Below are positions 1 through 9,657 of a DNA stretch of 64,000 nt, piece after piece. The notes under the pieces were generated by a model. It searched no databases and was not told the origin of the DNA. It was given only the letters and a program-made list of their open reading frames with translations. The translations under genes were made by a program, and so were the position numbers. The DNA is from Kineosporia babensis (lineage in GTDB: Bacteria; Actinomycetota; Actinomycetes; Actinomycetales; Kineosporiaceae): NCBI RefSeq assembly GCF_021129305.1, contig NZ_JAJOMB010000002.1, forward strand, positions 611,348-675,347, read 5' to 3'. Within the stretch, counting starts at the first letter, position 1. Every line of letters begins with the position of its first letter.

Positions 1-2
1 TG

Positions 3-545
3 GCCCACCCGATCGCCCGCTACGTGCAGGCGCACGCCCGGTCCTCGCACCTGGTGCTGAATTCCTCGGCCGCGCACCAAAGTTTCGACCGTTATCGGGG
101 CGCGGTCTCGTGGGCGCTCGGGCAGTTGGAGGCCGATCATCCGGACCGGGCCCGGGTGCTGCAGGAGCAGGACGCGGCCATGCGCTGGACGCTGCAGCAG
201 GCCCTGCTGAACAACCGCTCGCCCTCGGCCGGCGATCTGGACACGATCGAGCAGAGCATCGAGGACCTGGTGAACATCGTCCGGGAGGTCCGGCCGGGCG
301 CGGCACTGCCCGGGCATCTCGGTGCAGCCGCCCGGGACCCGCTGGCGGTGGCTCAGGTGGTGGCGCAGGACCTGAACCGGAGCATCGAACTGCGGTACTC
401 CGACGCCCAGGGCCAGGTGATCGTCCACCGGATCGCGGCCGACGGCCGGGTGCTGGCGAGCGAGATCCGGCCCGGGACGAGCAACGCCGCCCGCGAGCCG
501 ATGATCCGGTTCACTGCGGACGGCGTTCCGGTGCCGCTGGTCTGA
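3..545 (+). CDS. Hypothetical protein, C-terminal part (5' end outside window)
   Basis: The frame is open from base 3, before the first internal GTG at 24, so this is probably the C-terminal 180 residues of a longer gene. The first two thirds are helical and charged (segment rich in Leu, Glu, Arg). The last 60 residues look like beta strands, with alternating hydrophobic and Arg/Asp positions, ending in PVPLV. I do not recognise the family. The other edge of the window carries a WXG100-like gene, so a secreted or type VII-associated protein is conceivable, but nothing in this sequence proves it. Confidence 0.6.
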   Translation, partial: AHPIARYVQAHARSSHLVLNSSAAHQSFDRYRGAVSWALGQLEADHPDRARVLQEQDAAMRWTLQQALLNNRSPSAGDLDTIEQSIEDLVNIVREVRPGAALPGHLGAAARDPLAVAQVVAQDLNRSIELRYSDAQGQVIVHRIAADGRVLASEIRPGTSNAAREPMIRFTADGVPVPLV

Positions 546-549
546 AGTC

Positions 550-720
550 TCAGGCGGCGGTGGAGGGGTCGGGCTGCTCCTCCTCCGACTGTGCGGCCGG
601 TTCCGGGCCGGGGCGCCGGGGCATCGGGATCACCGTGGCCAGCAGCGCGGGCCGGCTCGGGTTCTCCACGGCAGCGGCCAGCACCGACGACAGCACCGTG
701 GTCAGCGGCGGGTGTTCCAT
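550..720 (-). CDS. Small hypothetical protein (56 aa)
   Basis: A 56-residue ORF starts with Met-Glu-His-Pro-Pro and has a very strong Shine-Dalgarno (GGAGGAG, 3 nt before the ATG, read on the minus strand). This favours this start over the upstream in-frame one at 816. The N-terminal half is hydrophobic-helical (TVLSSVLAAAVENPSR); the tail is Pro/Glu rich. There is no recognisable domain. It converges on the preceding gene with only a 4-bp gap and diverges from ndk. Function is unknown; the ribosome site is the main evidence that it is translated. Confidence 0.5.
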   Translation of the reverse strand: MEHPPLTTVLSSVLAAAVENPSRPALLATVIPMPRRPGPEPAAQSEEEQPDPSTAA

Positions 721-913
721 GGCTCCTCCAGCGGAAGATGACAGCACATCGTTAACGTCGCCCGGGCCCCGCACGGTCCTGAGACCGCAAACGGGTGACG
801 GGCGAGGATCAGACACCGATCGGTGTTCAGTAGGCTCTGCCTGCCCGACCGGTGCTCATCCGGCGCCGGAACATCGGGCATCCAGGTGCTGAACTGTCGA
901 GAGGGAAACGATC

Positions 914-1336
914 ATGGCCGCGGAGCGGACGCTTGTTCTTGTGAAGCCGGACGGCGTGCGCCACCGTCAGATCGGCGAGGTGCTGCGCCGGATCGAGACC
1001 AAGGGCTACGACGTCGTCGCCCTGCAGATGCTGGTGCCCACCCCCGAGCTGCTCGAGAAGCACTACGAGGAGCACGTCGGCAAGTCGTTCTACGGCGTGC
1101 TGGTCGAGTTCATGATGTCCGGCCCGGTGGTCGCCGCCGTCGTCGAGGGTGAGCAGGTCATCCCCGCGTTCCGCTCGCTGGCCGGGGCGACCGACCCGAT
1201 CAAGGCCGCGCCCGGCTCGATCCGCGGCGACCTGGCCCGGGACTGGGGCACCAAGGTCCAGCAGAACGTGGTGCACGGCTCCGACTCGCCCGAGTCCGCG
1301 GCCCGGGAGATCGCCCTCTGGTTCCCCTCGCTCTGA
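914..1336 (+). CDS. ndk: Nucleoside diphosphate kinase
   Basis: Transfers the gamma phosphate from ATP to NDPs through a phosphohistidine, balancing cytoplasmic NTP and dNTP pools. The 140-residue length is normal for the family. The N-terminal RTLVLVKPDGV strand and the catalytic His121 in the NVVHGSDS motif are both present, as is the GSIRGD nucleotide-binding segment around residues 101-106. The ATG follows GAGAGGGAAACG, a usable ribosome site. It stands as a single gene just before the radical-SAM pair. Confidence 0.97.
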   Translation: MAAERTLVLVKPDGVRHRQIGEVLRRIETKGYDVVALQMLVPTPELLEKHYEEHVGKSFYGVLVEFMMSGPVVAAVVEGEQVIPAFRSLAGATDPIKAAPGSIRGDLARDWGTKVQQNVVHGSDSPESAAREIALWFPSL

Positions 1337-1403
1337 GGTCCCTTCGGCGGGACCTGGGCACCGGCTTTCGTCCAGAGTCCTAGGTCCCGCTTAAACTGGC
1401 CCG

Positions 1404-3467
1404 ATGCGTACGGACACCCAGCCGGCAGTGAGCGGCGAATCGGTCTTCGACCGGCTCGAGGCGCTCCTGCCGTTTGTCTCCAAGCCGATCCAGTACGTCG
1501 GTGGGGAGCTCAACTCCACGATCAAGGAGTGGGACTTCGCCGGCCCGGAGACGGTGCGCTGGGCCCTCATGTATCCGGACGCGTACGAGGTCGGCCTGCC
1601 CAACCAGGGCACGATGATCCTCTACGAGGTCCTGAACGAGCGGCCCGACGCCCTGGCCGAGCGCACCTACGCGGTGTGGCCCGACCTGGAGAAGCTGATG
1701 CGTGAGCACGGCGTTCCCCAGTTCACGGTCGACGCACACCGCCCGGTGGGCGACTTCGACGTGCTCGGCCTCTCGTTCTCCACCGAACTCGGCTACACCA
1801 ACATGCTCACCGCGCTCGACCTGGCCGGGATCCCGATCGAGGCCGCCGAGCGCGGGATCGACCACCCGATCGTGCTGGCCGGCGGGCACGCGGCGTTCAA
1901 CCCCGAGCCGATCGCCGACTTCATCGACGCCGCCGTGCTCGGCGACGGCGAGCAGGCCGTCGGGATCATCACCGACGTGATCCGGGAGTGGAAGCAGGAG
2001 GGCCGCCCGGGCGGCCGCGAGGAGCTGCTGTACCGGCTCTCCGGCACCGGCGGGGTCTACGTGCCCTCGCTGTACGAGGTGGAGTACCGGCCCGACGGCC
2101 GGATCAGCCGGGTCGCCCCGAAGCGCGCGGGCGTGCCGTGGCGGGTCAGCAAGCACACCGTGATGGACCTCGACGAGTGGCCGTACCCGAAGAAGCCGCT
2201 GGTCCCGGTGGCCGAGAGCGTGCACGAGCGGATGAGCGTGGAGATCTTCCGCGGCTGCACCCGGGGCTGCCGGTTCTGCCAGGCCGGGATGATCACCCGC
2301 CCGGTGCGTGAGCGCACCATCCAGGGGATCGGCTCGATGGTCGACTCCGGGCTGCGCGCCACCGGCTTCGAGGAGGTGGGCCTGCTCAGCCTGAGCTCGG
2401 CCGACCACTCCGAGATCGCCGACGTGACCAAGCAGCTGGCCGACCGCTACGAGGGCACCAACACCGGCCTGTCGCTGCCCAGCACCCGGGTCGACGCGTT
2501 CAACATCGACCTGGCCCAGGAGCTGTCCCGCAACGGCCGGCGCTCCGGCCTGACCTTCGCCCCCGAGGGCGGCAGCGAGCGGATCCGCAAGGTGATCAAC
2601 AAGATGGTCACCGAGGACGACCTGGTGCGCACCGTCGCGGCCGCCTACGGCGCCGGCTGGCGGCAGGTCAAGCTCTACTTCATGTGCGGTCTGCCCACCG
2701 AGACCGACGAGGACGTGCTGCAGATCGCCGAGCTGGCCAAGCGGGTGATCCAGACCGGCCGCGAGGTCTCCGGCACCAAGGACATCCGCTGCACGGTCTC
2801 GATCGGCGGGTTCGTGCCCAAGCCGCACACCCCGTTCCAGTGGGCCGGCCAGACCGCCCCCGAGGTGGTCGACGCCCGGCTGGCCAAGCTGCGCGACGCG
2901 ATCCGCTCGGACAAGCGCTACGGCAAGGCGATCGGCTTCCGCTACCACGACGGCAAGCCCGGCCAGGTCGAGGGCCTGCTCTCGCGGGGCGACCGGCGGG
3001 TCGGCAAGGTGATCCGGGCGGTCTGGGAGGACGGCGGCCGGTTCGACGGCTGGAGCGAGCACTTCTCCTACGACCGCTGGATGGCCTGCGCCGACCAGGC
3101 CCTGGCCGACACCGCGGTGGACGTGGACTGGTACACCACCCGCGAGCGCGAGGAGACCGAGGTCCTGCCCTGGGATCACCTGGACTCCGGCCTGGACAAG
3201 GAATGGCTCTGGGACGACTGGCAGGACGCCCTGTCCGAGGACGAGGTCGAGGACTGCCGCTGGACGCCGTGCTTCGACTGCGGCGTGTGCCCGCAGATGA
3301 ACACCGAGATCCAGGTCGGCCCGACCGGGCGCTCGCTGCTGCCGCTGAGCGTCAAGGGCTCGCTGCTCGGCTCGGCGCCGGGCCTGGACGTGGCGCCCGG
3401 TCAGAGCGTGGTGCCGGGCCAGAACCGGGTGCACTCGCACACCCCCAACTACGGACCGGTGAACTGA
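1404..3467 (+). CDS. B12-binding-domain radical SAM protein, TIGR03960 family
   Basis: A 687-residue iron-sulfur enzyme of unknown substrate. The N-terminal half has a cobalamin-binding-like Rossmann region. The radical-SAM cluster motif CxxxCxxC is at Cys285, Cys289 and Cys292, followed by a TIM-barrel with the glycine-rich FAPEGGSERIR segment. A second cysteine set (CFDCGVC) lies near residue 623. The stop overlaps the next start (TGATG), so the two products are translated together; the pair is conserved ahead of RNase E in actinobacteria. An RNA-modification role is a common guess from context; the substrate is not shown here. Confidence 0.92.
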   Translation: MRTDTQPAVSGESVFDRLEALLPFVSKPIQYVGGELNSTIKEWDFAGPETVRWALMYPDAYEVGLPNQGTMILYEVLNERPDALAERTYAVWPDLEKLMREHGVPQFTVDAHRPVGDFDVLGLSFSTELGYTNMLTALDLAGIPIEAAERGIDHPIVLAGGHAAFNPEPIADFIDAAVLGDGEQAVGIITDVIREWKQEGRPGGREELLYRLSGTGGVYVPSLYEVEYRPDGRISRVAPKRAGVPWRVSKHTVMDLDEWPYPKKPLVPVAESVHERMSVEIFRGCTRGCRFCQAGMITRPVRERTIQGIGSMVDSGLRATGFEEVGLLSLSSADHSEIADVTKQLADRYEGTNTGLSLPSTRVDAFNIDLAQELSRNGRRSGLTFAPEGGSERIRKVINKMVTEDDLVRTVAAAYGAGWRQVKLYFMCGLPTETDEDVLQIAELAKRVIQTGREVSGTKDIRCTVSIGGFVPKPHTPFQWAGQTAPEVVDARLAKLRDAIRSDKRYGKAIGFRYHDGKPGQVEGLLSRGDRRVGKVIRAVWEDGGRFDGWSEHFSYDRWMACADQALADTAVDVDWYTTREREETEVLPWDHLDSGLDKEWLWDDWQDALSEDEVEDCRWTPCFDCGVCPQMNTEIQVGPTGRSLLPLSVKGSLLGSAPGLDVAPGQSVVPGQNRVHSHTPNYGPVN

Positions 3468-4252
3468 TGGCGCGCATGCCCGAGGGCCCGCCCCCGCCGC
3501 CCGTCGTGCAGAAACTCCGCCTGCGCTACGCCAAGCGGGGCCGGCTGCGGTTCTCCAGCCACCGTGACTTCCAGCGCGCGCTGGAGCGGGCGCTGCGCCG
3601 GGCCGCGGTCCCGATGGCCTATTCGGCCGGGTTCAACCCGCACCCGAAGATCAGCTACGCCAACGCCGCGCCGACCGGTACCGCCAGCGAGGCCGAGTAC
3701 ATCGAGATCTCGCTGGCCGAGCGCCGGGAGCCGGAGGAGATCCGGGACGCGCTGAACAGTGCCCTGCCCGACGGCCTGGACATCGTCGACGTGGTCGAGG
3801 CCGGTCCCGGGCTGCTGGCCGACCGGCTGCAGGCCTCGGTCTGGCAGATCGAGCTGTTCGCCGACACTCCCGGCGAGGAGGCCGCGGCGGCCAACGACAG
3901 CACGGTCCGCGACGTGGTCGAGCGCTTCCTGGCGGCCGAGCGGGTCGAGGTCCAGAGGATGACGAAGAACGGGCTCAGGACTTTTGACGCCCGCGAGGCC
4001 GTTCTCCGGATCGAAGTGGAGCCTGGTGTCACATCAAGACCCGGTAACGGTTGTGCGATACTGAGCTTGGTCGTGCGGCATAACACACCGGCCGTACGCC
4101 CCGACGACGTCCTTTCCGCTTTCCGCGCGGTAGCCGACTTCGCGCCTCCGTCACCACCCCGGGTGACGCGCCTGGCGCAGGGGCTGCTCGACGAGGCAGA
4201 CGGATCGGTGACCGACCCATTGGTCCCCGATCGGGACGGCGCCGGCGCCTGA
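3467..4252 (+). CDS. Radical-SAM-associated protein, TIGR03936/DUF2344 family
   Basis: A 261-residue partner of the upstream radical-SAM protein; in some bacteria the two are fused. Start chosen at the ATG overlapping the previous stop by 1 nt; the open frame extends far upstream only as a shadow. The family opening is present: KLRLRYAKRGRLRFSSHRD, then the GFNPHPKISYA motif near residues 55-65. Around 4,000-4,090 base usage is less GC-biased than in the rest of the gene, and the frame stays open throughout. Specific biochemical role unknown. Confidence 0.9.
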   Translation: MARMPEGPPPPPVVQKLRLRYAKRGRLRFSSHRDFQRALERALRRAAVPMAYSAGFNPHPKISYANAAPTGTASEAEYIEISLAERREPEEIRDALNSALPDGLDIVDVVEAGPGLLADRLQASVWQIELFADTPGEEAAAANDSTVRDVVERFLAAERVEVQRMTKNGLRTFDAREAVLRIEVEPGVTSRPGNGCAILSLVVRHNTPAVRPDDVLSAFRAVADFAPPSPPRVTRLAQGLLDEADGSVTDPLVPDRDGAGA

Positions 4253-4411
4253 CTGGTGCCGCGCCCCCAGCCCTGACCGGCTCGGCGCGCACCGCTGAGG
4301 GCGCAAGGTCTTGACTTCCGCCGCGACCGGTAGGCGCGGCGACCTACACGAGTGCCCCGAGCGGCGCCGACGCGGTGTGGTCGGCGCCCGGGGTTGAACG
4401 GGAGAACGCCC

Positions 4412-7400
4412 GTGGCGAGCAATGAAGAAACACCCGCGGTCGCAGATGGCGAAGAACGCAGCGGCGAGGTTGTCGGCAACGGTGGCGACCAGACCTCGAC
4501 CGCCAGCACCACCGCAGGATCGGTCGCCGTACCCGACAGTGCAGCTCAGGCCGGCGCCGTGATCGGCGAGCCGGCCGGTGGACCGGTACCCGACCCGGGC
4601 GCGAAGACCGCGCCGGTCGGCGACCCGGCGGCCGCCCAGGACCGCACCGATGCCCCGGCGGCTCCGGCCGCTCCGGTGGCTTCGGCCGAGCCCCAGCGCA
4701 CCCAGAACGTGAGCATGGCCAGCGACGCCGCGATCGCCGTGCCCGACGCCGCCGCCCCCGAGGCCGGCAGCGTTCCGGGCACCGAGCCCGCGGCCGTGGT
4801 CCCCGATCCGGAAGCGGCGGCCAGCACCACCACGCGCCGTCGCAGCACCCGGGCGCGCACCGCGAAGAAGGCCGTGGCTGCTCCGGCCGCTGCGGTTGAG
4901 GGCAACGACAGCACCGAGGCCGCCGGGGAGAGCGCGGCCGAGGGCGAGACCCCGGCTCCGGTCAAGCGAGCCCGGGCGCCGCGCAAGCGCACCTCCAAGC
5001 GGGCCGCTGCGGCGGTTGCGCCGGAGGCCGGCGAGAGCGTGGACGGCGGCGCCGTTGCTGCTGCGGACGGCCCGACGAGCACTGAAAGCACTGATCCGGC
5101 CGCGAGCACTGCGGCTGACAGCACTGTGACCGGCAGTGATGCGGTTGCCGGTGCTGGTGATGCGGCTGCGGCGGACACGGCGCAGGCGCTGGCCAGCGTG
5201 GCCGGTACCGAGCAGGCTCCGGCCGCTCCGGAGTCTGACGGCGGCCTGTTCGCCGAGCCGGCCCCGGCCAAGAAGACCACCCGCCGTCGCAGCACCCGCA
5301 AGGCGTCCGCCCCGGCCACCCGGGTGGCGGCGACCGAGCCGGACGAGGCCGCGACAAGTGATGTGAGCAGCAGCCCGGCGGTCAGTGACGCCAAGGCTGA
5401 CAGCAAGGCTGACGCCCCGGCGGAGGCCAAGGTGGAGGCCAAGGCCGAGAACGCTACGGCCGAGAGCACCCCGGCCACCGACTCCGGTGCGCCGAGCGCG
5501 TCGGCGACCACCGCGTCCTCTGCTGACGCCCGCCCGACCACCGCCCCGGCGAGCTCGCAGACTCCGGTGACCACACCGTCCGTTGCTGAAGCTCCCCGCA
5601 CCCGCCCGCGTACCCGTGTGCGCTCCGCGGCCGAGCGCGCCGCGGAGGCTGCCGCCGAGGAAGCTGCTCAGGCCGCCCGCGACCAGGCCGCTGCCGCTCA
5701 GCGGGGCGACGCCCCGGAAGCCGGCCGCAGCTACACCGCCGCGGCCCAGGCCGACGAGGCCACCGAAGCTCCTGCCCGACCGGCGATCATGCCGCTCTTC
5801 CAGGCCCCCGAGCCGGCCGCCCAGCGTCCGCGCCGGGCTGCCTCCCGCCCGGCCGGCCCGCCCAAGCCGGTGATCGAAGAGGCGCAGGACGCCGCCGCCA
5901 CGCCCGCCGAGGACATCGACGAGGACGAGACCGTCGCCGCCGAGGACGTCGCCGAAGAGGCGACGGGCCTGCTGGAGGGCCCGGCGGAGGACGCCGCCGA
6001 AACTGAGGACGCAGGCGAGGAGGAAGACGCCGAGCAGGACGCGGAAGAGGGCTCCGAGGACGGCGAGGAAGAGGAGAGCAACGCTCCCCGCCGTCGTCGT
6101 CGCCGGGGTGGCCGGGGTCGTCGTGGCCGTAGCCGGGGCGACTCCGCCGAGCAGTCCGACGCCCCTGCCGCTGCTGCGGAAGAGGGTGCCGAGGAAGCCG
6201 AGCCGGCCGCGGAGGACTCCGAGGGTGGCGAGGACGAGGACGGCGAAGAGTCCTCCGAGTCCACCGGCAGCCGTCGTCGTCGCCGTCGTCGCCGCAAGGG
6301 TTCCGGCAGCACCGACGGTGAGGTCACCGTCGACGAGGGAACCACGGTCGTCACCAAGGTCCGCGAGGGCCGTGAGGGTCGCCGCAGCGGCGGTACCAGC
6401 AGCGACGACGTCACCTCGGTACGCGGTTCCACCCGTCTGGAGGCCAAGAAGCAGCGCCGCCGCGAGGGCCGTGAGGCCGGCCGCCGCCGCACCATCCTGA
6501 GCGAGGCCGAGTTCCTGGCCCGCCGGGAGAGCGTCGAGCGCAAGATGGTGGTGCGCGAGCGCGAGGGTCGCACCCAGATCGGCGTCCTGGAAGACGGGGT
6601 CCTGGTCGAGCACTACGTCGCCCGTAAGACCCAGACCTCCACGGTCGGCAACGTCTACCTCGGCCGGGTGCAGAACGTGCTCCCGAGCATGGAGGCCGCG
6701 TTCGTCGACATCGGCAAGGGCCGCAACGCCGTGCTCTACGCCGGTGAGGTGAACTGGGACGCCGCCGGCCTGGAGGGCCAGCCGCGCCGGATCGAGCACG
6801 CGCTGAAGGCCGGCGACTCGGTGCTGGTGCAGGTCACCAAGGACCCGATCGGCCACAAGGGCGCCCGCCTGACCAGCCAGATCTCGATGCCCGGGCGCTA
6901 CCTGGTGTACGTGCCGGACGGCTCGATGACCGGGATCAGCCGCAAGCTGCCGGACACCGAGCGCTCCCGCCTGAAGAAGATCCTGCGTGAGGTGGTGCCG
7001 GACAACGCCGGCGTGATCGTGCGCACGGCGGCCGAGGGCGCCAGCGACGAGGAACTCGAGCGTGACGTCCAGCGGCTGCAGGCGCAGTGGGAGGACATCT
7101 CGGCCAAGGTCGGCTCGGTGAACGCGCCCGCCATGCTCTACGGCGAGCCGGACCTGGCGATCAAGGTCGTGCGGGACGTCTTCAACGAGGACTTCAGCAA
7201 GCTGATCATCTCCGGCGACGAGGCCTGGGGCACGCTGCACGGCTACATCTCGCACGTGGCGCCCGACCTGGTCTCCCGGCTGCAGCACTGGCAGGAGGAC
7301 AAGGACGTCTTCGCCAAGTACCGGATCGACGAGCAGCTGGCCAAGGGTCTGGACCGCAAGGTCTGGCTGCCCTCGGGCGGCTCGCTGGTGATCGACCGGA

Positions 7401-7849
7401 CCGAGGCGATGACCGTCATCGACGTCAACACCGGCAAGTTCACCGGTGCGGGCGGCAACCTGGAAGAGACCGTCACCAAGAACAACCTCGAGGCCGCCGA
7501 GGAGGTCGTGCACCAGCTGCGGCTGCGCGACATCGGCGGGATCATCGTGGTCGACTTCATCGACATGGTGCTGGAGTCCAACCGGGACCTGGTGCTGCGC
7601 CGGCTGCTGGAGTGCCTGGGCCGCGACCGCACCCGGCACCAGGTCGCCGAGGTCACCTCGCTGGGCCTGGTGCAGATGACGCGCAAGCGGGTCGGCCAGG
7701 GTCTGCTCGAGGTGTTCAGCGAGACCTGTGAGCACTGCGGCGGCCGCGGGCTGGTCATGCACGACGAGCCGGTGGAGAAGAAGCAGCAGGAGAACGGCAA
7801 CGGCGGTGGGGGCGGCGGCCGTAAGGGCCGGAACAACCACCACCACTGA
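4412..7849 (+). CDS. rne: Ribonuclease E/G with giant low-complexity N-terminal region
   Basis: Endoribonuclease for mRNA decay and rRNA processing, 1,145 aa. The GTG at 4412 is preferred: it follows GGGAGAA at proper spacing, and coding before it is poor. Residues 1 to about 690 are Ala/Pro/Glu-rich disorder with repeated basic clusters (RRRSTR, then two runs of Arg/Gly near nt 6,090-6,140 and 6,270-6,310) and a short MPLFQAPEP motif at nt 5,787. Next come an S1 RNA-binding domain (about 740-820), the catalytic DVNTGKF near 1003 and DFIDM near 1047 (Mg-binding aspartates), and a zinc-link pair CEHCGGRG near 1107. This layout is the actinobacterial type, with the scaffold region N-terminal rather than C-terminal. 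Confidence 0.95.
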   Translation: MASNEETPAVADGEERSGEVVGNGGDQTSTASTTAGSVAVPDSAAQAGAVIGEPAGGPVPDPGAKTAPVGDPAAAQDRTDAPAAPAAPVASAEPQRTQNVSMASDAAIAVPDAAAPEAGSVPGTEPAAVVPDPEAAASTTTRRRSTRARTAKKAVAAPAAAVEGNDSTEAAGESAAEGETPAPVKRARAPRKRTSKRAAAAVAPEAGESVDGGAVAAADGPTSTESTDPAASTAADSTVTGSDAVAGAGDAAAADTAQALASVAGTEQAPAAPESDGGLFAEPAPAKKTTRRRSTRKASAPATRVAATEPDEAATSDVSSSPAVSDAKADSKADAPAEAKVEAKAENATAESTPATDSGAPSASATTASSADARPTTAPASSQTPVTTPSVAEAPRTRPRTRVRSAAERAAEAAAEEAAQAARDQAAAAQRGDAPEAGRSYTAAAQADEATEAPARPAIMPLFQAPEPAAQRPRRAASRPAGPPKPVIEEAQDAAATPAEDIDEDETVAAEDVAEEATGLLEGPAEDAAETEDAGEEEDAEQDAEEGSEDGEEEESNAPRRRRRRGGRGRRGRSRGDSAEQSDAPAAAAEEGAEEAEPAAEDSEGGEDEDGEESSESTGSRRRRRRRRKGSGSTDGEVTVDEGTTVVTKVREGREGRRSGGTSSDDVTSVRGSTRLEAKKQRRREGREAGRRRTILSEAEFLARRESVERKMVVREREGRTQIGVLEDGVLVEHYVARKTQTSTVGNVYLGRVQNVLPSMEAAFVDIGKGRNAVLYAGEVNWDAAGLEGQPRRIEHALKAGDSVLVQVTKDPIGHKGARLTSQISMPGRYLVYVPDGSMTGISRKLPDTERSRLKKILREVVPDNAGVIVRTAAEGASDEELERDVQRLQAQWEDISAKVGSVNAPAMLYGEPDLAIKVVRDVFNEDFSKLIISGDEAWGTLHGYISHVAPDLVSRLQHWQEDKDVFAKYRIDEQLAKGLDRKVWLPSGGSLVIDRTEAMTVIDVNTGKFTGAGGNLEETVTKNNLEAAEEVVHQLRLRDIGGIIVVDFIDMVLESNRDLVLRRLLECLGRDRTRHQVAEVTSLGLVQMTRKRVGQGLLEVFSETCEHCGGRGLVMHDEPVEKKQQENGNGGGGGGRKGRNNHHH

Positions 7850-7863
7850 TTGAGGACGTCGGG

Positions 7864-7898
7864 CGTGCGGTCGGTTTCTTTGTGGAACCGGCCGCACG
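7864..7898 (+). terminator. Inverted repeat after rne, probable terminator
   Basis: Arms 7864-7876 and 7886-7898 pair over 13 bp (one G-T pair) around a 9-nt loop, beginning 14 nt after the rne stop. The following bases are only moderately T-rich. The GTG at 7882 lies inside the loop, which argues against using it as the start of the next gene. Confidence 0.65.
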
Positions 7899-7911
7899 TC
7901 GCGGTTTTGGC

Positions 7912-9657
7912 GTGAGGGTTCGGGCGCCTCGGTTGCGGGGACGCGGGTGGCTGAACTCGGAGCCCTTGACGCTGGAGGGCCTGCGCGGCCGGTGGGTGCT
8001 GCTGGAATTCTGGACGTCCGCGTGCGTCAACTGTGTGCACGTGATCGAGGAATTGCGTTCAGTTGAGCGGGAGTTCGCGGACGTGCTCACCGTGATCGGG
8101 GTGCACTCACCCAAGTTCCCTTACGAGGCTGAGGCTTCGGCGGTACGGAACGCGGTGGAGCGGTATCGGGTGGAGCATCCGGTGCTGGACGATCCGGACC
8201 TGCTGAACTGGGACTCGTACGCGGTGAATGCTTGGCCCACCCTGGTTTTGATTGATCCGGCCGGGTATGTGGTGCGGCAGGCCTCGGGGGAGGGGCATGT
8301 CGCCGAGCTGGTGGGACTGATCGATCGGGAAGCAGCGGACGTGGGTGGTGGGCCTGCGTCGGCCGGCTCACCGATGGTCTCGTCGGCGGTTTCGGAAGGT
8401 GTGGGGGAGTTGGGCCTGCGCTTTCCGGGTGGGCTCCTGGCCTTGTTGCCTGAGGGTGGCCTTGTGGTGGCGGATACCGGGCATCACCAGCTGGTGGTCT
8501 CTGGGCCGGGCGTCTTTGTTTCGCCCTCCCCAGATCAGACCAGAATTGGTTCTTCGGAGCGGGGGCTGGTGGACGGGGCGGCTGAAGTCAGCCGGTTTGC
8601 TGACCCGCTGGGGTTGGCGCTGCTTCCTCCTGAGGTGGCGGACGAGGTCGGGTTCGAGGTGGTGATCGCCGACAGCGGGAACGACGCCATCCGTGGGCTG
8701 AGGCTGTCCGACTTTGCGGTCTGCACTGTGGCCGAGGGGATTTCGACGCCGGGTGACGTGGTCTGGTTCGAGGACCGGCTTGTTGTTGCCGGGATCGGGC
8801 GGCATCAGCTCTGGGCGGTTGACGTTCTCAGTGGCGTGGTGTCCCGCTATGCCGGCACCGGTAAGGAAGGACTGGTCGACGGGCCGGCCGAAAGTGCCTG
8901 GTTCGCTCAGCCTTCTGGTCTGGCGGTGGGGCCGGACGGGTTGTGGGTGGTCGACGCGGAAAGCTCGGCGTTGCGGCTGGTGTACCGGGCCGGCGGTGGG
9001 CTTCAGGTCAGAACTGCTGTCGGACAAGGGCTTTTCGAGTACGGGGATGATGACGGTGAGGGCTGGGCGGCCCGGCTGCAGCATCCGCTCGGGGTTGCGG
9101 TGCTGCCCGACGGCTCGGTGGCGATCGCCGATACTTTCAACTCCTCGATCCGGCGTTACGATCCGCGCACCGACCAGGTGACCACCCTGCGGACCGGGCT
9201 GCTGGAACCGTCGGCGCTCACCCTCGTCCATCATCGGCTCTGTCTGGCCGAGGCGGCCGGGCATCGCATTTCCTTGCTCGACGTCGAGTTCGACGACCCG
9301 CCCAGCCCGCCACCCACTCCGGTGCCGGTGCAGGATCTCGGCGAGTCGAGCGTCCATTTGCAGGTTGCTCTTGATCTTTCGCCCGGCGAAACGCTCGAAG
9401 AAACCTGGCTGGAGGTGACCCCGCATCCCGCCGGGCTGCTCGAGTCCGGCGCTGGTGGCGCGGCCGGGCTGGATCGCGAATTGATCTTCGCTGAGGGGAT
9501 TTCCGGTGGGAGGATCAACGGCTGGCTGCTGGTCGAGGTCCGGGCGTCCTGGTGCGACGCAGCGGGTGCGGTCTGCCGTCTGCATCGACAGCGCTGGGAA
9601 GTTCCGGTGCGGCTGATCCCCGGAACGGCGTCCCGGCTGGAGCTTAGAGGTAGCTGA
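7912..9657 (+). CDS. Thioredoxin-like / NHL-repeat protein (NHLRC2 type)
   Basis: About 581 aa. An N-terminal TlpA/thioredoxin fold (LLEFWTSACVNC, redox pair CVNC near residues 39-42, followed by VIGVHSPKFPYE) is joined to a six-bladed NHL beta-propeller (repeats such as GLALLPP, GLAVGPDGLWVVD, GVAVLPDGSVAIADT) and a C-terminal beta domain. No signal peptide or lipobox is visible, so a cytosolic thiol protein is most likely. Start GTG 7912 was chosen because the upstream GTG 7882 falls in the rne terminator hairpin. Codon use is more T-rich than in neighbours (many ggt, ctt, gtt), unlike the ribosomal genes. Its stop overlaps the convergent SDR gene by 14 nt. Confidence 0.85.
   Translation: MRVRAPRLRGRGWLNSEPLTLEGLRGRWVLLEFWTSACVNCVHVIEELRSVEREFADVLTVIGVHSPKFPYEAEASAVRNAVERYRVEHPVLDDPDLLNWDSYAVNAWPTLVLIDPAGYVVRQASGEGHVAELVGLIDREAADVGGGPASAGSPMVSSAVSEGVGELGLRFPGGLLALLPEGGLVVADTGHHQLVVSGPGVFVSPSPDQTRIGSSERGLVDGAAEVSRFADPLGLALLPPEVADEVGFEVVIADSGNDAIRGLRLSDFAVCTVAEGISTPGDVVWFEDRLVVAGIGRHQLWAVDVLSGVVSRYAGTGKEGLVDGPAESAWFAQPSGLAVGPDGLWVVDAESSALRLVYRAGGGLQVRTAVGQGLFEYGDDDGEGWAARLQHPLGVAVLPDGSVAIADTFNSSIRRYDPRTDQVTTLRTGLLEPSALTLVHHRLCLAEAAGHRISLLDVEFDDPPSPPPTPVPVQDLGESSVHLQVALDLSPGETLEETWLEVTPHPAGLLESGAGGAAGLDRELIFAEGISGGRINGWLLVEVRASWCDAAGAVCRLHRQRWEVPVRLIPGTASRLELRGS

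Noticed and set aside
1380..3440. 686-codon minus-strand frame opposite the radical-SAM gene
   Set aside because: Antisense shadow; the plus strand has CxxxCxxC and family motifs.
4151..7897. A 1,248-codon open frame on the minus strand opposite rne
   Set aside because: Composition is Arg/Gly/Leu-rich typical of antisense to GC-rich coding sequence; RNase E is clear on the plus strand.
7882..7911. Upstream GTG as start of the thioredoxin-NHL gene
   Set aside because: It lies in the loop of the rne terminator hairpin and has no ribosome site.
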